64,000 nucleotides of DNA from Ceratodon purpureus (Eukaryota > Streptophyta > Bryopsida > Pseudoditrichales > Ditrichaceae), in contig CM026426.1 in assembly GCA_014871385.1 (NCBI GenBank), positions 54,989,375 through 55,053,374 on the forward strand, in the 5' to 3' direction. The notes under the pieces are model-generated. The model did not search any database. It saw only the letters and a program-made list of their open reading frames with translations, and was not told the origin of the DNA. Positions 45,290 to 56,259 of the stretch are shown in pieces. Each line of letters starts with the position of its first letter. The first letter of the stretch is position 1. The translations under genes and the position numbers were made by a program.

Positions 45290-47880
45290 TTCCTATGGAA
45301 ACTTCCAGAGTTTAAACCTACTCTCAGATCCGAAAAAGGACTTTTCATCTCAAATTTCACACCGGACTATGGAAAATTAAGAAAGGAAGATTCATTTGTT
45401 TGGTCCGAGAGATGATTTCACCTCAATAATTTTGCACAGCCTTACGAAAATTAGAGAGTTGAAAGCAGCTCTTGGATCCTCAAAATGACTTTTCATCTTA
45501 AATTTCACACTGGCCTATGGAAAATTGAGCGATGAAAACTCCTCTGCTAGGTCCGAGATGATTTCTCCTCAAGAGTTTTGCAAAGCCTTGTCAAAAATTA
45601 GAGGGTTTAAACCATTTGTCGGATCCTTAAGACAACTTTTCATCTCAAATTTCACACTAGACAATAAAAGATTCAAAGATGAGAACTCCTCTGTTGGGTT
45701 CGAGAGATGATTTCTCCTCAATAATTTTGCACAACCCTGTTGAAAACTAGAAGGTTTAATACAGCTCTCGAATCTGAAAAATGACTTTTCATCTCAAATT
45801 TGACACCGAACTATGGAAAATTGAGAGATGAGAACTCTTTTGTTGGGTTCGAGAGATGATTTCTACTCAATAATTTTGCACAGCCCTATGGAAAACTGGA
45901 GTTCAAAAACATATAGTAAGATTGGAGAGATGATTTCTCATCTCCAACTTCTCACAGTACCATGAAGAATTTACACTTAAGAGTTTATCTGTCGGATCTT
46001 AGAGCTGAATTTTCATCTCCAAGTTTCCAGGATACTTTGGTAAATTGACAAATAAAAATCATTTGTGGGATCCGAGAAATGATTTCAAGTCTACAAGTTT
46101 CCATGGTACCTTCGTAAATTGACACCTGAAAATCATCTGTTGGATTTTTCTCATGATTTCTCATCTCTAGATTTCCACTATATATTAGTACTTGCCAAAT
46201 AGAAATCATTTGTCGTATCCTAGAGATGATTTTCCATCTCCAAGTTTCCACGTGCTATGCAAAATTATTAATCAACTGTCAGATACTTTGGTTGATATTT
46301 TAACATTCAATTGCCGACAGGATAGCCAAATATTGCTTGAAGAAATCATCTGTCCGATTTTTCTGATGATTTTCTATTGTTCAATTTCCGACGGGATGAG
46401 CAAATATAGATCAAGAAAATCATCTGTCGGATCTTTTTGATAATTTTTGGACGTTCAATTTCCGAGGGAATGATGAAATATTGCTTGACGAAACCATCTG
46501 TCAGATTTTTTCCAAGATTTCTGGATGTTCAATTTCCGAGGGGATGATCAAATATTGCTCGAAGAAATCATGTGTCAGATTTTTCTGTTGATTTTCTAAC
46601 ATTCATATTCCGACAAGATGAGCAAATATTGCTCAAGGAAATCATCTGTCGGATTTTTCTAATGATTTTCTAACATTCAATTTCCAAGGAAATGACCAAA
46701 TATTGCTCGAAGAAATCATCTGTCGGATTTTTCAGATGATTTTTGGACGTTCAATTTCTGACGGAATGAACAAATATTGCTTAAGCAAATCATCTGTCGG
46801 ATTTTTCTAATGATTTTTGAACATTCAATTTCCGATGGGATATGCAATTATTGCTCGAGGGAATCATCTGTCGGATTTCTCTGATGGTTTTTTAACATTC
46901 ATTTTTCGACGGGATGATGAAATATTGCTCTAGAAAATCATCTGTCGGATTTTTTTGATGATTTTTGGACGTTCAATTTCCGAGGGAATGATGAAATATT
47001 GCTTGACTAAACCATCTATCAGATTTTTTCCAAGATTTCTAGATGTTCGATTTCCGAGGGGATGACCAAATATTGCTCAAAGAAATCATCTGTCGGATTT
47101 TTCAGATGATTTTTGGACGTTCAATTTCCGACGGGATGAGCAAATATTGCTCTAGAAAATCATCTGTCGGATTTCTCCAATGATTTTTGAACATTCAATT
47201 TCCGACGGGATATGCAATTATTGCTCGACAGAATCATCTGTCGGATTTTTCTGATGGTTTTTGAACATTCAATTTCCGACGGGATGAGCAAATGTTGTTC
47301 ACGAAAATCATCTGTCGGATTTTTCCAATGATTTTTGAACATTCAATTTCCGACGGGATGATGAAATATTGCTCTAGAAAATCATCTGTCAGATTTTTCT
47401 GATGGTTTTTGATCATTCAATTTCCAACGGGATGAGCAAATGTTGTTCACGAAAATCATCTGTCGGATTTTTCCAATGATTTTTGAACATTCAATTTCCG
47501 ACGGGATGAGCAAATATTGTTCAGGAAAATCATCTGTCGGATTTTTCCGATGATTTTTTAACATTCATTTTTCGACGGGATGATGAAATATTGCTCTAGA
47601 AAATCATCTGTCAGATTTTTCTGATGGTTTTTGATCATTCAATTTCCAACGGGATGAGCAAATGTTGTTCACGAAAATCATCTGTCGGATTTTTTTGATG
47701 ATTTTTTAACATTCATTTTTTGACGGGATGATGAAATATTGCTCTAGAAAATCATCTGTCGGATTTCAGAGATAATTTCTTGTGACTAGTTTCCCAGAGT
47801 ACCTAGGTAAATGGACACAGAAAATCCATCTGTCGGATTCTAAAGATGATTTCTTGACTCAAACATTCCAGGGTACTTAG
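45290..47880 (+). repeat. 74-bp satellite array, forward block
   Basis: The monomer core ATCATCTGTCGGATTTTT, a GATGATTTTTGAACATTCAA segment, then TTTCCGACGGGATGAGCAAA and TATTGCTC repeats every 74 bp, most regularly from about 46,290 to 47,765 (about 20 units). From 45,290 to about 46,000 the units are diverged and alternate as dimers: the AATTTCACAC motif recurs at 45,353, 45,501, 45,648 and 45,797, that is 147-149 bp apart. Each monomer holds an inverted repeat (AAATCATC..GATGATTT). The short minus-strand ORFs at 74-bp steps are by-products. Confidence 0.92.
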
Positions 47881-48185
47881 GTATTTTACGCATTCTGACG
47901 CACATTTTCCTTTAAATTATCCAAAAAACTGTAACAGATTATAAAGGAGATACAAAAACTTGGTCCTCCTCAGGTTCATTGGGGTTCAAGGGATCATATT
48001 TCTAATAAAAAACTATACTTGGGGCAGGCGGGGAACTGCTGCGCAAAAAGAAATATTTTGCGGCCTAAAAATCTTTTTTTTCTGTTCATTCTGCTTATAG
48101 GAACACATCAAAGAGCAAATTCTTGATCCAAATCATCAAAATGTATGTAAAATCTCTGAGGTACCTTGCTACCTGGAGTTTTATA
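47881..48185. other. Spacer between opposed satellite blocks
   Basis: About 300 bp of unrelated sequence separating the forward and inverted satellite blocks. No gene. Confidence 0.6.
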
Positions 48186-48640
48186 AATCGATCTGTCGGA
48201 TTTTTCAGAAAATTTTCCCGAGCTCAATGGGCACATCCTCTCGGAAATTGAACGTCCGAAATTTCTCATAAAAATCCGACAGATCATTTCTGCGAGCTCA
48301 ATGGGCACATCCCCTCGGAAATTGAACGTCCGAAATTTCCCACAAAAATCCGACAGATCATTTTCGCGAGCTCAATTGGCACATCCCCTCGGAAATTGAA
48401 CGTCCAAAATTTCTTACAAAAATCCGTCAGATCATTTTTAGGAGAAACATTTACACATCCCCTCGGAAATTGAACGTCCGAAATTTCCCACAGAAATCCG
48501 ACAGATCATTTCCGCGAGCTCAATGGGCACATCCCCTCGGAAACTGAACGTCCGAAATTTACCATAAAAATCCGACAGATCATTTTCACGAGCTCAATGG
48601 GCACATCCCCTTGGAAATTGAACGTCCTAAGATTCAGAGA
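48186..48640 (-). repeat. 74-bp satellite array, inverted block
   Basis: AAAAATCCGACAGATCATTT and CCCCTCGGAAATTGAACGTC are the reverse complements of the forward monomer. The AAAATCC core occurs at 48,271, 48,345 and 48,419, exactly 74 bp apart. About six units, of a subtype with GCGAGCTCAATGGGCACATC, more homogeneous than the forward block. Confidence 0.92.
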
Positions 48641-48957
48641 AATTCCCGACAGTCCATTTCGCTGAACACCCTCTTTGAGACGGCCACCGTTATTTGTCCG
48701 TCAACGAAGTGATTGCTGCTAACTTTAGTGGCCGATCCTCCAGTGTTGACGCTCAGACACCCTTCAATCTTGGATCTCGAGTCTCTGAGAATCAAGCTTA
48801 CTGAACGAACAACCTTGCTTTGACTCTTGCTCTGACTCTGATACTTCCTGTCCGTCAAGCGCAACCCCGTCTTGCTCTTTCTGCGCTTCTTCCCTGATCT
48901 CTCCTGGGTTTCTTCACTGGGGGAGCCTAACCCCCCGCTCCGATGTGACTTGGGCAT
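48634..48957 (-). CDS. Unrecognised basic ORF beside the satellite
   Basis: A 107-codon ORF starting with ATG at 48,957. Ser/Lys/Arg-rich (RSGKKRRKSKTGLRLTDRKY, QSQSKSQSKVVRSVS), then VDGQITVAVSKRVFSEMDCR, ending at the edge of the inverted satellite. It lies divergent to the MULE transposase 420 bp away, the same arrangement as the basic ORF upstream of copy 1, but the sequences do not obviously match. Possibly a nuclear or DNA-binding accessory protein. Function unknown. Confidence 0.35.
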   Translation of the reverse strand: MPKSHRSGGLGSPSEETQERSGKKRRKSKTGLRLTDRKYQSQSKSQSKVVRSVSLILRDSRSKIEGCLSVNTGGSATKVSSNHFVDGQITVAVSKRVFSEMDCREFL

Positions 48958-49378
48958 CTGTGACGGTGAACGTAAAACTTACTTCAAAGACAAAACCAGC
49001 TCATAGTCTTATCAGATCCTTGATGCATTGAGAGAGAAATGAACCTCAACCGTGCTACGATGAAAATGACTAAGGCCAATGTGTGATGCACTAAGGCTAA
49101 ATGTACCCCACCCAGCTCTGAGTTTGCCTATTAATTGAGGTTCCATAGGGGGTCATAGGCTTTGCCATGACGGTTTCTTCTCATAGACGATTTATTTTTG
49201 AATTTGTCACTCATTAATGCTGATTGTGTGCCCAAAATAAAAGCTGTTCAACAATATTCTGGGACATGATACTGGTCTTGAACCACGCTGCAATGGTGAA
49301 CTATCACCTACTTGGTTACAAAACTCTTAAACCACCCAATGCAACAGCCTTCCAGCTTCACTTCCGCTCTTCAACTCT

Positions 49379-52300
49379 GTGCACATCATATCGATAGAGA
49401 TGGCTCGTATACGTGCTGAAGGTCACGATGTTCCATTCTGTGTCCCATGTAATTCGGAGGGTGTAGGGTCGATTACCACTAGCTTGTTGAGCGTGAGATA
49501 TAACCTTGTTCTTGAGTCCGTCCATCTTGAGGAAGAAATTGTCAACGACGATGGCGAATTGATTCAAACTGTATATTAGATGCCGATTAGAACTAAGGAT
49601 GGTAGGGAGTGGCTTCTTGAGGCCAGAAGATATGTCGTGAGGGGACTCACTGCGGATCGTTGGGCTGCATCCACTCAGATATTAACACCGGGCCGATCCA
49701 TGACATCGACTGTCGATGTTGGAACCGAGCCAAATCCTCCTGTGAAACAACCCGTAGCTCAACGCATTCATGTGCTAAGTGAGTCAGATAAGGATGATTT
49801 CGTTACGCCGTCCCAAGCCCAGCCTAGTTCTTCGCAGAAACCAGTATCGGGTAGCTTCAGTGTAATCCCCGGCCTTATGCGTCTTTTTTCCAGACCCGGA
49901 GCGAGGAATGCATTGTCGAGGTTGGACTTTAGAGCACTCAGAGGGATCGGGTGCCATTTCTACCAACCGAGTTTAACGGGGACGTGCTCTTCGAGCTTCC
50001 ACCAATCCCCGATTGCGGCACTGCAGCGAGCGCAAAGTCGATGGCAGGGATGGATAAGAAGTACGACGCACATCCATGGTGCAAGACCATGACGACCAAC
50101 ATCACAAACGACCAAGGACTGACTTTCAGATATTCTGTATGTGCAGGTCATCTGAAATGCCAGAACGAGAAGTGCAACTTCTTGCTACGAGGAGACAAGC
50201 GCGAGATGGAGGTGAACGAGTCTGAGTGGGACGGTGTCACGCTTACCCCGTTTGTCGTTGGTTGTGATCCTCCTCCGAAGTCCACACTTGTATGCAAAAT
50301 TTGCAGATATCCCCCGGAATGCATCGCCACGTGCCCTGCAAGGATGTACTACGTGCTCGGGAATCCTGCGATGTCACGTGCGTGTATCCATATCGATACA
50401 CATAACCACCCTGTTGGATACGTTGAGTGCAGGGAGACCAAGCAGAAGGTTCTCGACCTACTCGAGTTGCATATGCAGAACAATCCGTTCGCCAAGACAT
50501 CGGCCCTAGCTCTAGAGGCGAGTAAGGATTTTCTGAGTGAGTACCTCCTAACAGCACCGGGGGAGAAGCGGACCATTCTTTCGGACGAAGAGTTGGATGA
50601 GGTGTTCAAGAAGTATTATACACTCAGCAAGCCCGGGCTTAAGAACGCCGTGACGACCTTCAGGGGGATCGGTAACCTGGGCATTATCGACGGCATCGCT
50701 GCCTTGCGGGGCTGTAGCAAGTGGGAGAAAATTCACGACAATAAATTTCCCGGGCAGGGTTCCGAAGGGGACAAGGTTTTTATCTTTAAGATGTCCGAGA
50801 AAGGTCCGGGGTCGGGAGTGGACCTTGTAAAGCGAATGCAACCTGGGAGGGATCTCCAGGATTTATGGATTATGTTTGATCACTTCAAGCGCACAAAGGG
50901 TTGGACAACCATGGCATGTCATGTCTATGACTCTCAGTATTGCCGGGTCATGACTATCGCCATTTGTGATATGCAGTCAGAAGACGTGAGGGCATAGACC
51001 GTGATGTGGCAGTTCCTGAACGGAATTATGGCAAAACATGGCTATGACAAAGTCAACTTCAAGGGCTTCATGGCAGACAGCGCCCAGGCCAACTGGAACT
51101 GTGTGCGGAAGATCTATGGAAGTGGCGACGCGACGGTTCCAATGCCAGACCGTGAGCGTACGTGCCAGTTTCATTGGGCAACCTCACTTAGGAAGCACAC
51201 TGAGGCTCACATCATCGGATGAGATTTGCAGAGGCAGCATTACGTGCTTTGCAAGCAGTATCGTGATGCAAAGAACATGGAAGAAGCCGACATTCGTTTC
51301 CACGCGATCCGAGCATGGTGGACCTCCTCAGGCGCTACTACTGCCTCCGGTCTTCGTGACCTCGAACTTTGGCTCGTATTTTGGCACTTTAGATATCGGC
51401 AGTGGGGAGGCTTCATGCAATTGGTGAGTACAACATCTCTTTTTTTATCCACTCACTTAATACACTTATTTGACAAAGAATTGATTGAATCAGCAATTTC
51501 TTTGATTGCAGGACCTTACGGACGCCGAGAAGGACGAGATGCCCTCTTGCAACCTCTCGGAGACTGTGCACAATACATGGCTTCAGATGTCGGGCAATCG
51601 TGGCAACAACATCTACTTTGCCACGGTGGACGATTATGTCAGGGGCTTCATGCAATGCACTAACTATAGCGCCTACCTGCGAGGTGAGACCCCGGGTAAG
51701 GGACCTTGCAAAGCTGAACTCCGTTTACGGCGAGCTCAAAAATCAGGGATTCCCAAGCGCCTTGCCGATGCCACTGAACACTTTCATGAGGCTCCACAAT
51801 TGCTCTCCCGTGAGCCACATCGCGAAGGCGAAGAGCTCTTTGGGTCCACGAAACGGAAGCTGAATCAACCGATCGGATTCGAATATGACTCCCACAGGCC
51901 GGACAAGGTAAATTTTTCTCAACCTCGTCTGAGCACTAGGAATACGCGAGCATGCAAGGAGCCTGATCCTGAACCAGAGGATTCACCTCCATCGAGGGTC
52001 CAAGCGGCACCCCCATCGCCAGTCTCAAGCTCGGACGAGAACAGGAGTCGTCATCATGTAACCATTGTGGTCCTGTGGAGGAGACGGATGTGGACGAGAG
52101 TATATGGCACCTTGTCAGGCTTCCAAAGGGATCGGCGAAGGCGTGTTTTGCTCAACATGCGAGGACTAATAAGAAGTGCACGGCGAGGCTCATACGGGGA
52201 AAGAAGGCTACAATTGTGCCATGCTACTGGGGCATCTTCACCGACGCCAGGAAGGATCAGCAGAAATGGATGAAGTTCTGCTTCTGTAACGACGACATCC

Positions 52301-52968
52301 AGAGATGCGTCATGAGTACTAAGCGGAACTGGGTCTCCAGCATGGCCCCTCCCCCGCTTATCTAGCCTGTCAAGCGTGGCTCTCGCCTTTCAAAGAGGGA
52401 GATACTTGACCTCGAGGCAGCCGGTTTTAGACTCCCTCAACGCCAAAAATTACCCTCTCACCAAGTTTTCCACGACGGTGCATCTCTTCCACAGCGGCCA
52501 CGGTTCGACCTCTCGCAGTGGAGTGTACCCCCAGCTTGAGGAATATATCCCACGGTGCGAGGAGGATTCAAGATTCGGCGTTGTAACCGGGTGCCACGAA
52601 TAGAGCACGAGAACAACTGGGCCTCATCTACTCTACTCACCATTCGAATCCAATCAGTCACACTCATACCTAACCCAGGTTTCGGGTGCATCATCAGCGT
52701 TGTCTCCGAGACCGTATCGGAGTCTAACGTCTACAAAATAACAATTGGCCCGGAGCCCGCCTGCACCTGCCCCAACTTCAAGGAAATGTCCATCAAGTCG
52801 CTGGGAAAACGACCTCCCTGGGTGCCTTGCAAGCATCTCTATTACATCTTCAATGCTATATGCAACCTTGATATTCACCAGGACTCCTACATCCATGCTC
52901 CAAGCCTCAGCTTTAACGAGGTCAAGGCTATTTTTCAGAGTGGCCATCTTTCGCTTATCAATGTCTAG
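49379..52968 (+). pseudogene. MULE transposase, copy 2
   Basis: The N-terminal domain (49,397-49,950) contains TAG at 49,577-49,579, where copy 1 has CAG (Gln), and shifts frame near 49,940. The zinc-binding region is CAGHLKCQNEKCNF and CIATCPARMYYV..HIDTHNH. The DDE core has CHVYDSQY (Asp at 50,929-50,931), FMADSAQANW (Asp at 51,076-51,078) and RTCQFHW. TAG at 50,995-50,997 again replaces a copy 1 CAG. An 88-bp intron (51,424-51,511, GTGAGT..TTGCAG) sits at the same codon as in copy 1. After further breaks near 52,050 and 52,360-52,550, the C-terminus has a complete SWIM finger (CTCPNFKEM..PCKHLYYIF) and ends at 52,968. SWIM plus WRKY-GCM1-like fingers flanking a DDE core is the Mutator-superfamily plan. 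Confidence 0.82.
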
Positions 52969-54000
52969 GTTTGCTTCCGATGTGTCTTTTTCCCCTGCCT
53001 TCATCCTAGGGCGCTCGGTTCGAACTCAGTGACATTTTTATTCCTATTACGTCACAGATCAAAGCGGTGGCAAAACTGCTCGTAATCATGTCGGATATTC
53101 GGATCATGTGTTGGCATGAGCATCATTTAGTATACGGTTCGATCCAGACATTTTTGTATATTTGTATTTATTTCTATAAATATTCTAAGTTTTTCCAAAA
53201 ATTTATCTACTTTATGCGCCAATAATTCTAAAAATTCTTATCATCAATGGTACCCAATCACACCGTAGACATAAAATTCACATGCTCTCACTTCTCTGCT
53301 ATCTGACCGTTGCATCCATCCAAACGCCGTCGCAATTCTCATCCCGAAAAACGTTGTCGTCATGGCATAATGAAGAATTCTGATACTGGGCCGGGTCCCC
53401 CTCATCACGGCCCCTTCCCAAACCCGGCTGACGGATTTTTGCGTCCATTTCGTTCCCCTCCCGCGGCAGGGTACCTTGGCTCAAGTCCGTCCCGGAAATC
53501 ATCTGACGGATCCGGCACTACGTTCTGGGTCCGAACCAAAACCACGGGTGGCGCCCTTCCACCATCTCAGTGAACTACCCTACGGGTAACAAAATGACAT
53601 CTCAGTAATTTAAGTCCGGTAAAATTCATGTTGATCTCCCGGATGACACAATACTGCAGGGATCCTACTGCCGGATTTTTGGCAGGTATATATCCCGTTA
53701 TATAATCATCTTGTTTGCTCCATTAAGAGAGATATATGTATTGTATTCTAAATGATGATTAGATAATGTTTTGGAGGTCATTGAAATGCACGCTTTCTTC
53801 ATTACCACAGTTCAAAAAATCTCGGTTAACTCACCTGAATCCTGCCAGACTGCCGCCAAATTCGTGAGAGTACGATACACCTCAATCGATAAAGCTGTAT
53901 TCAATTACCAATGTTTCATTGCTGTTTTCGGCGCTCTGTGATTGCTTGTGGGATGATCTCTATATATGAGGTTAGTGGAGATCGCATAATCATTCTCAGC
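52969..54000. other. MULE interior, non-coding
   Basis: 3' flank of the transposase. Scattered CTGACGGAT/CTGCCGGAT motifs (near 53,430, 53,504 and 53,670) recall the satellite core, but there is no array. No gene supported. Confidence 0.35.
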
Positions 54001-54009
54001 TGAAGCCTC

Positions 54010-54684
54010 ATGCCAATGGACCTCGCGATGAAACCAATCTATTTTAGCCTAGGCCGTAAATTGCGAATTATGTTAGACACCAGCTCCATGATGGATCCGC
54101 AGATCGGGGATATTGTATTTCGCAAACCCTCCGCCCAGGCCAAGATTGAGTTCTCACTCTACCAGTGCGCTGAGGATTGGTCTTAGAATTTTAAGACGTG
54201 GCTTTTGAAAGTGTTTACCTGCAGTGTGGTCTATGATGATCAATTTCTCCATTCCGTTGACGCTCCAAAGATGATGAGGTGCATCATGCTTTTCGTCTGG
54301 ATACCTGGCCAAGGCTTTCAGGAAGCACCTTCCGGAGGAATCATGACACCTTATATTCCTCCGAGTGAGTCCACAACCTTTCATCGACTGAGTCAGGTAG
54401 GGTTCTTCTCGGACGGCAACAGCGTGACGTTGTGTTTTGCGCAGCCCTCCCCACCCGACCCTGTCACGTTTCTGAGAGTCGATTTCTGGCGGGACACGTA
54501 CCGCCAGGAAGCGTATTCGGGGCTGCAGGTTCTTAATGTTGTTGACAACCCTTCTAGGCAGTGCCCTACGCTGCGCATGATTTCTCCATGGAAACAAAAG
54601 GGCGAAAGATGGATTTGTGATAGTTCTGTGATAGGTCCAAGTCTGCAATCTGTATCGGAGGTGGTGAAGGAAGTTCCCGTTTGA
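54010..54684 (+). CDS. Unrecognised ORF within the MULE
   Basis: The reading starts at ATG (PMDLAMKPIYFSLGRKLR..), meets a TAG at 54,184-54,186 (or an intron), and continues in the 159-codon ORF 54,205-54,684. That ORF contains DDQFLHSVDAPKMMRCIMLF, FFSDGNSVTLCFAQPSPPDP and FLRVDFWRDTYRQEAYSGLQ. Its aromatic and hydrophobic pattern looks like a folded protein, not a chance ORF. No counterpart is seen near MULE copy 1. It could be an accessory MULE gene or captured host DNA. Confidence 0.45.
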
Positions 54685-54689
54685 CATCT

Positions 54690-55476
54690 ATTTTGACAGC
54701 ATCGTGATATAGTCGGAGTTTTCTAACAGGGTATAGTCGTTGTAGTGCTTTTAACTTGCTCCTTTAATACATATGTAATCACTTTGATATCAGTCTATCT
54801 TTGCCAAGCTTACATTTGCACATTGTTTGAACCACTACACTTTAATTCTTGAACCAAATTGACAGCAAACCGTGCATCATCAAGCCCCGTTTCACAAACC
54901 AAGTGGCTGTGTATGTTGAGTTCTTTGTCCCTAAACTGTCCCACAAACTATTTTCATTTCCTATCTCACTATAAGCCAGGTACCACCGGCTCCACATGAT
55001 GCAGTAGCCCGGCCGTCGGAGTCCCATGACACTCGGTCTTCCTTCCCTTCACCCTACTACCCTAGTACCGCACCCGACCATTCCCTTGTATGTGGCTGAC
55101 GGATTCTTCAGTGGGTTTAGTCTTGCTAACAATATCGAGGGTGCCCACCCGTTCAGAACTACCATTGGAATTGTAGAATTACGTCACGGTAACTTAAGAT
55201 TTCATAATTAATATATAAGTTCATAACGCCGGCCGCCCTTTGCACAACGTCCTTGTTACGGATCTTAATTGTACCCAGAATGGAGGTGAAACATCACATT
55301 AGATCGAGTAAAATTGATATGCCAAAATTGAAATATTTTCTCGCCCCCCATGTCATTCTTTATTGTACCCAGGTTGGTTAAGATACATGATAACGACATT
55401 TAGATTTCCTAGGCTCGGACGATGCTACGGCTGCAACCACTAATGCAATATACACTTAAATATTTTGTTAGCCTTA
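54690..55476. other. MULE interior, non-coding
   Basis: No gene recognised. Short ORFs only. Confidence 0.35.
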
Positions 55477-56205
55477 CTACTGCTCAACGGCAATACTATC
55501 TGCTCCATCAACGGAAAAGTCTAGCCTCTCCCATCCTTGGTGTTCTTCAAGATTGATTGCAATATCAGTCGCCGATATGGTTGGCGTTGTTGGTCTCTCT
55601 AAATGCTTGGGCAACTGCGACACGTACATCTTTCCGTCCCCAACGGCACCAGCATATGGATTGGCCGCGCATCTCAACGTCCTAGTCACGATCGGTCTCA
55701 TCATCTTTAGCTTCCAACACGGACTTGCGATCCTTGGAATGTTCCTCGAACCGCGAAGCTGAGAATATGGGCCTGGTCTTTGAGGAATCAAGGTCTCCAT
55801 GTTTTCCGCTGTGTCGATCACAGCCACTTCCCTTCCAGTCTGAATCGAATAGTCACCTATGTTTGAGAGGATATGAATTACTTCGCACTCTTCCGCACTC
55901 GGAACCCAAACTTCACAGTCCTCTTTCACCATCCCCATGCCGCTAATCATTTGCGCACATCTGAGGTACCTCAACATTTTATGGTCGCCCAAGAGCGTCT
56001 GTCGGATTTTACAGTCCTTCCGCTGCCAGTATTTGGGGGCGGTACCTCGCAATTTCCACGGTGATATGCCACACATGCTTGACAAATTTCCACGGTCATA
56101 GGTCGAACACTGTCCTCGGTGCGTTTTTAGCACACGAAAATATTGGCCCCGGTGCGTTTTTTGTCTGCTCACTTTTGACCCCCGGCGCGATTTTTGGCTG
56201 CTCAC
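55477..56205 (-). CDS. Unrecognised ORF starting inside the right TIR
   Basis: A 242-codon open frame whose first 35 or so codons (SQKSRRGSKVSRQKTHRGQY..) are encoded by the direct repeats of the TIR. The rest (EVWVPSAEECEVIHILSNIG, MYVSQLPKHLERPTTPTISA) shows no known domain. The true start may be internal. An ORF this long without stops in a decayed neighbourhood is noteworthy, and Mutator TIRs do carry promoters in well-studied elements. Function unknown. Confidence 0.35.
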   Translation of the reverse strand: MSSQKSRRGSKVSRQKTHRGQYFRVLKTHRGQCSTYDRGNLSSMCGISPWKLRGTAPKYWQRKDCKIRQTLLGDHKMLRYLRCAQMISGMGMVKEDCEVWVPSAEECEVIHILSNIGDYSIQTGREVAVIDTAENMETLIPQRPGPYSQLRGSRNIPRIASPCWKLKMMRPIVTRTLRCAANPYAGAVGDGKMYVSQLPKHLERPTTPTISATDIAINLEEHQGWERLDFSVDGADSIAVEQ

Positions 56206-56247
56206 CGCTCACTGCTCACTGCTCGCCGCTGCCACAGTAGCATCGCT
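56085..56247 (-). repeat. Right terminal inverted repeat of the MULE
   Basis: Inverse complement of 38,784-38,907. It has about 40 extra bases inside, carrying another partial AAAACGCACCGAGG repeat, so the two arms differ in repeat number. Confidence 0.9.
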
Positions 56248-56259
56248 GTTGTTGGCAGC
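56248..56259. repeat. Target-site duplication, right copy
   Basis: GTTGTTGGCAGC, the partner of 38,772-38,783. Followed by AAGAAAATGAGCGCC, which continues the family X gene. Confidence 0.8.

Larger units (their letters stand above)
38784..56247. mobile_element. 17,464-bp MULE with long TIRs and captured host fragments
   Basis: Bounded by TIRs (38,784-38,907 and 56,085-56,247) and a 12-bp target duplication. It interrupts a family X gene whose two halves lie on either side. Contents from left to right: spacer; minus-strand fragments of a P4-ATPase, a lipid phosphate phosphatase and a protein kinase; a 74-bp satellite in plus and then minus orientation; a basic minus-strand ORF; the MULE transposase pseudogene (plus); an unrecognised plus ORF; and a minus ORF running out of the right TIR. 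Carrying fragments of unrelated host genes is known for Pack-MULEs. Confidence 0.85.

Noticed and set aside
47160..47564. Series of 60-codon minus-strand ORFs with similar sequence
   Set aside because: They recur at 74-bp steps and are readings of the satellite monomer, not genes.
46290..48640. Regularly spaced repeats suggestive of a CRISPR array
   Set aside because: Repeats are head to tail with no unique spacers, lie in a plant nuclear context and have no cas genes; a satellite explains them.
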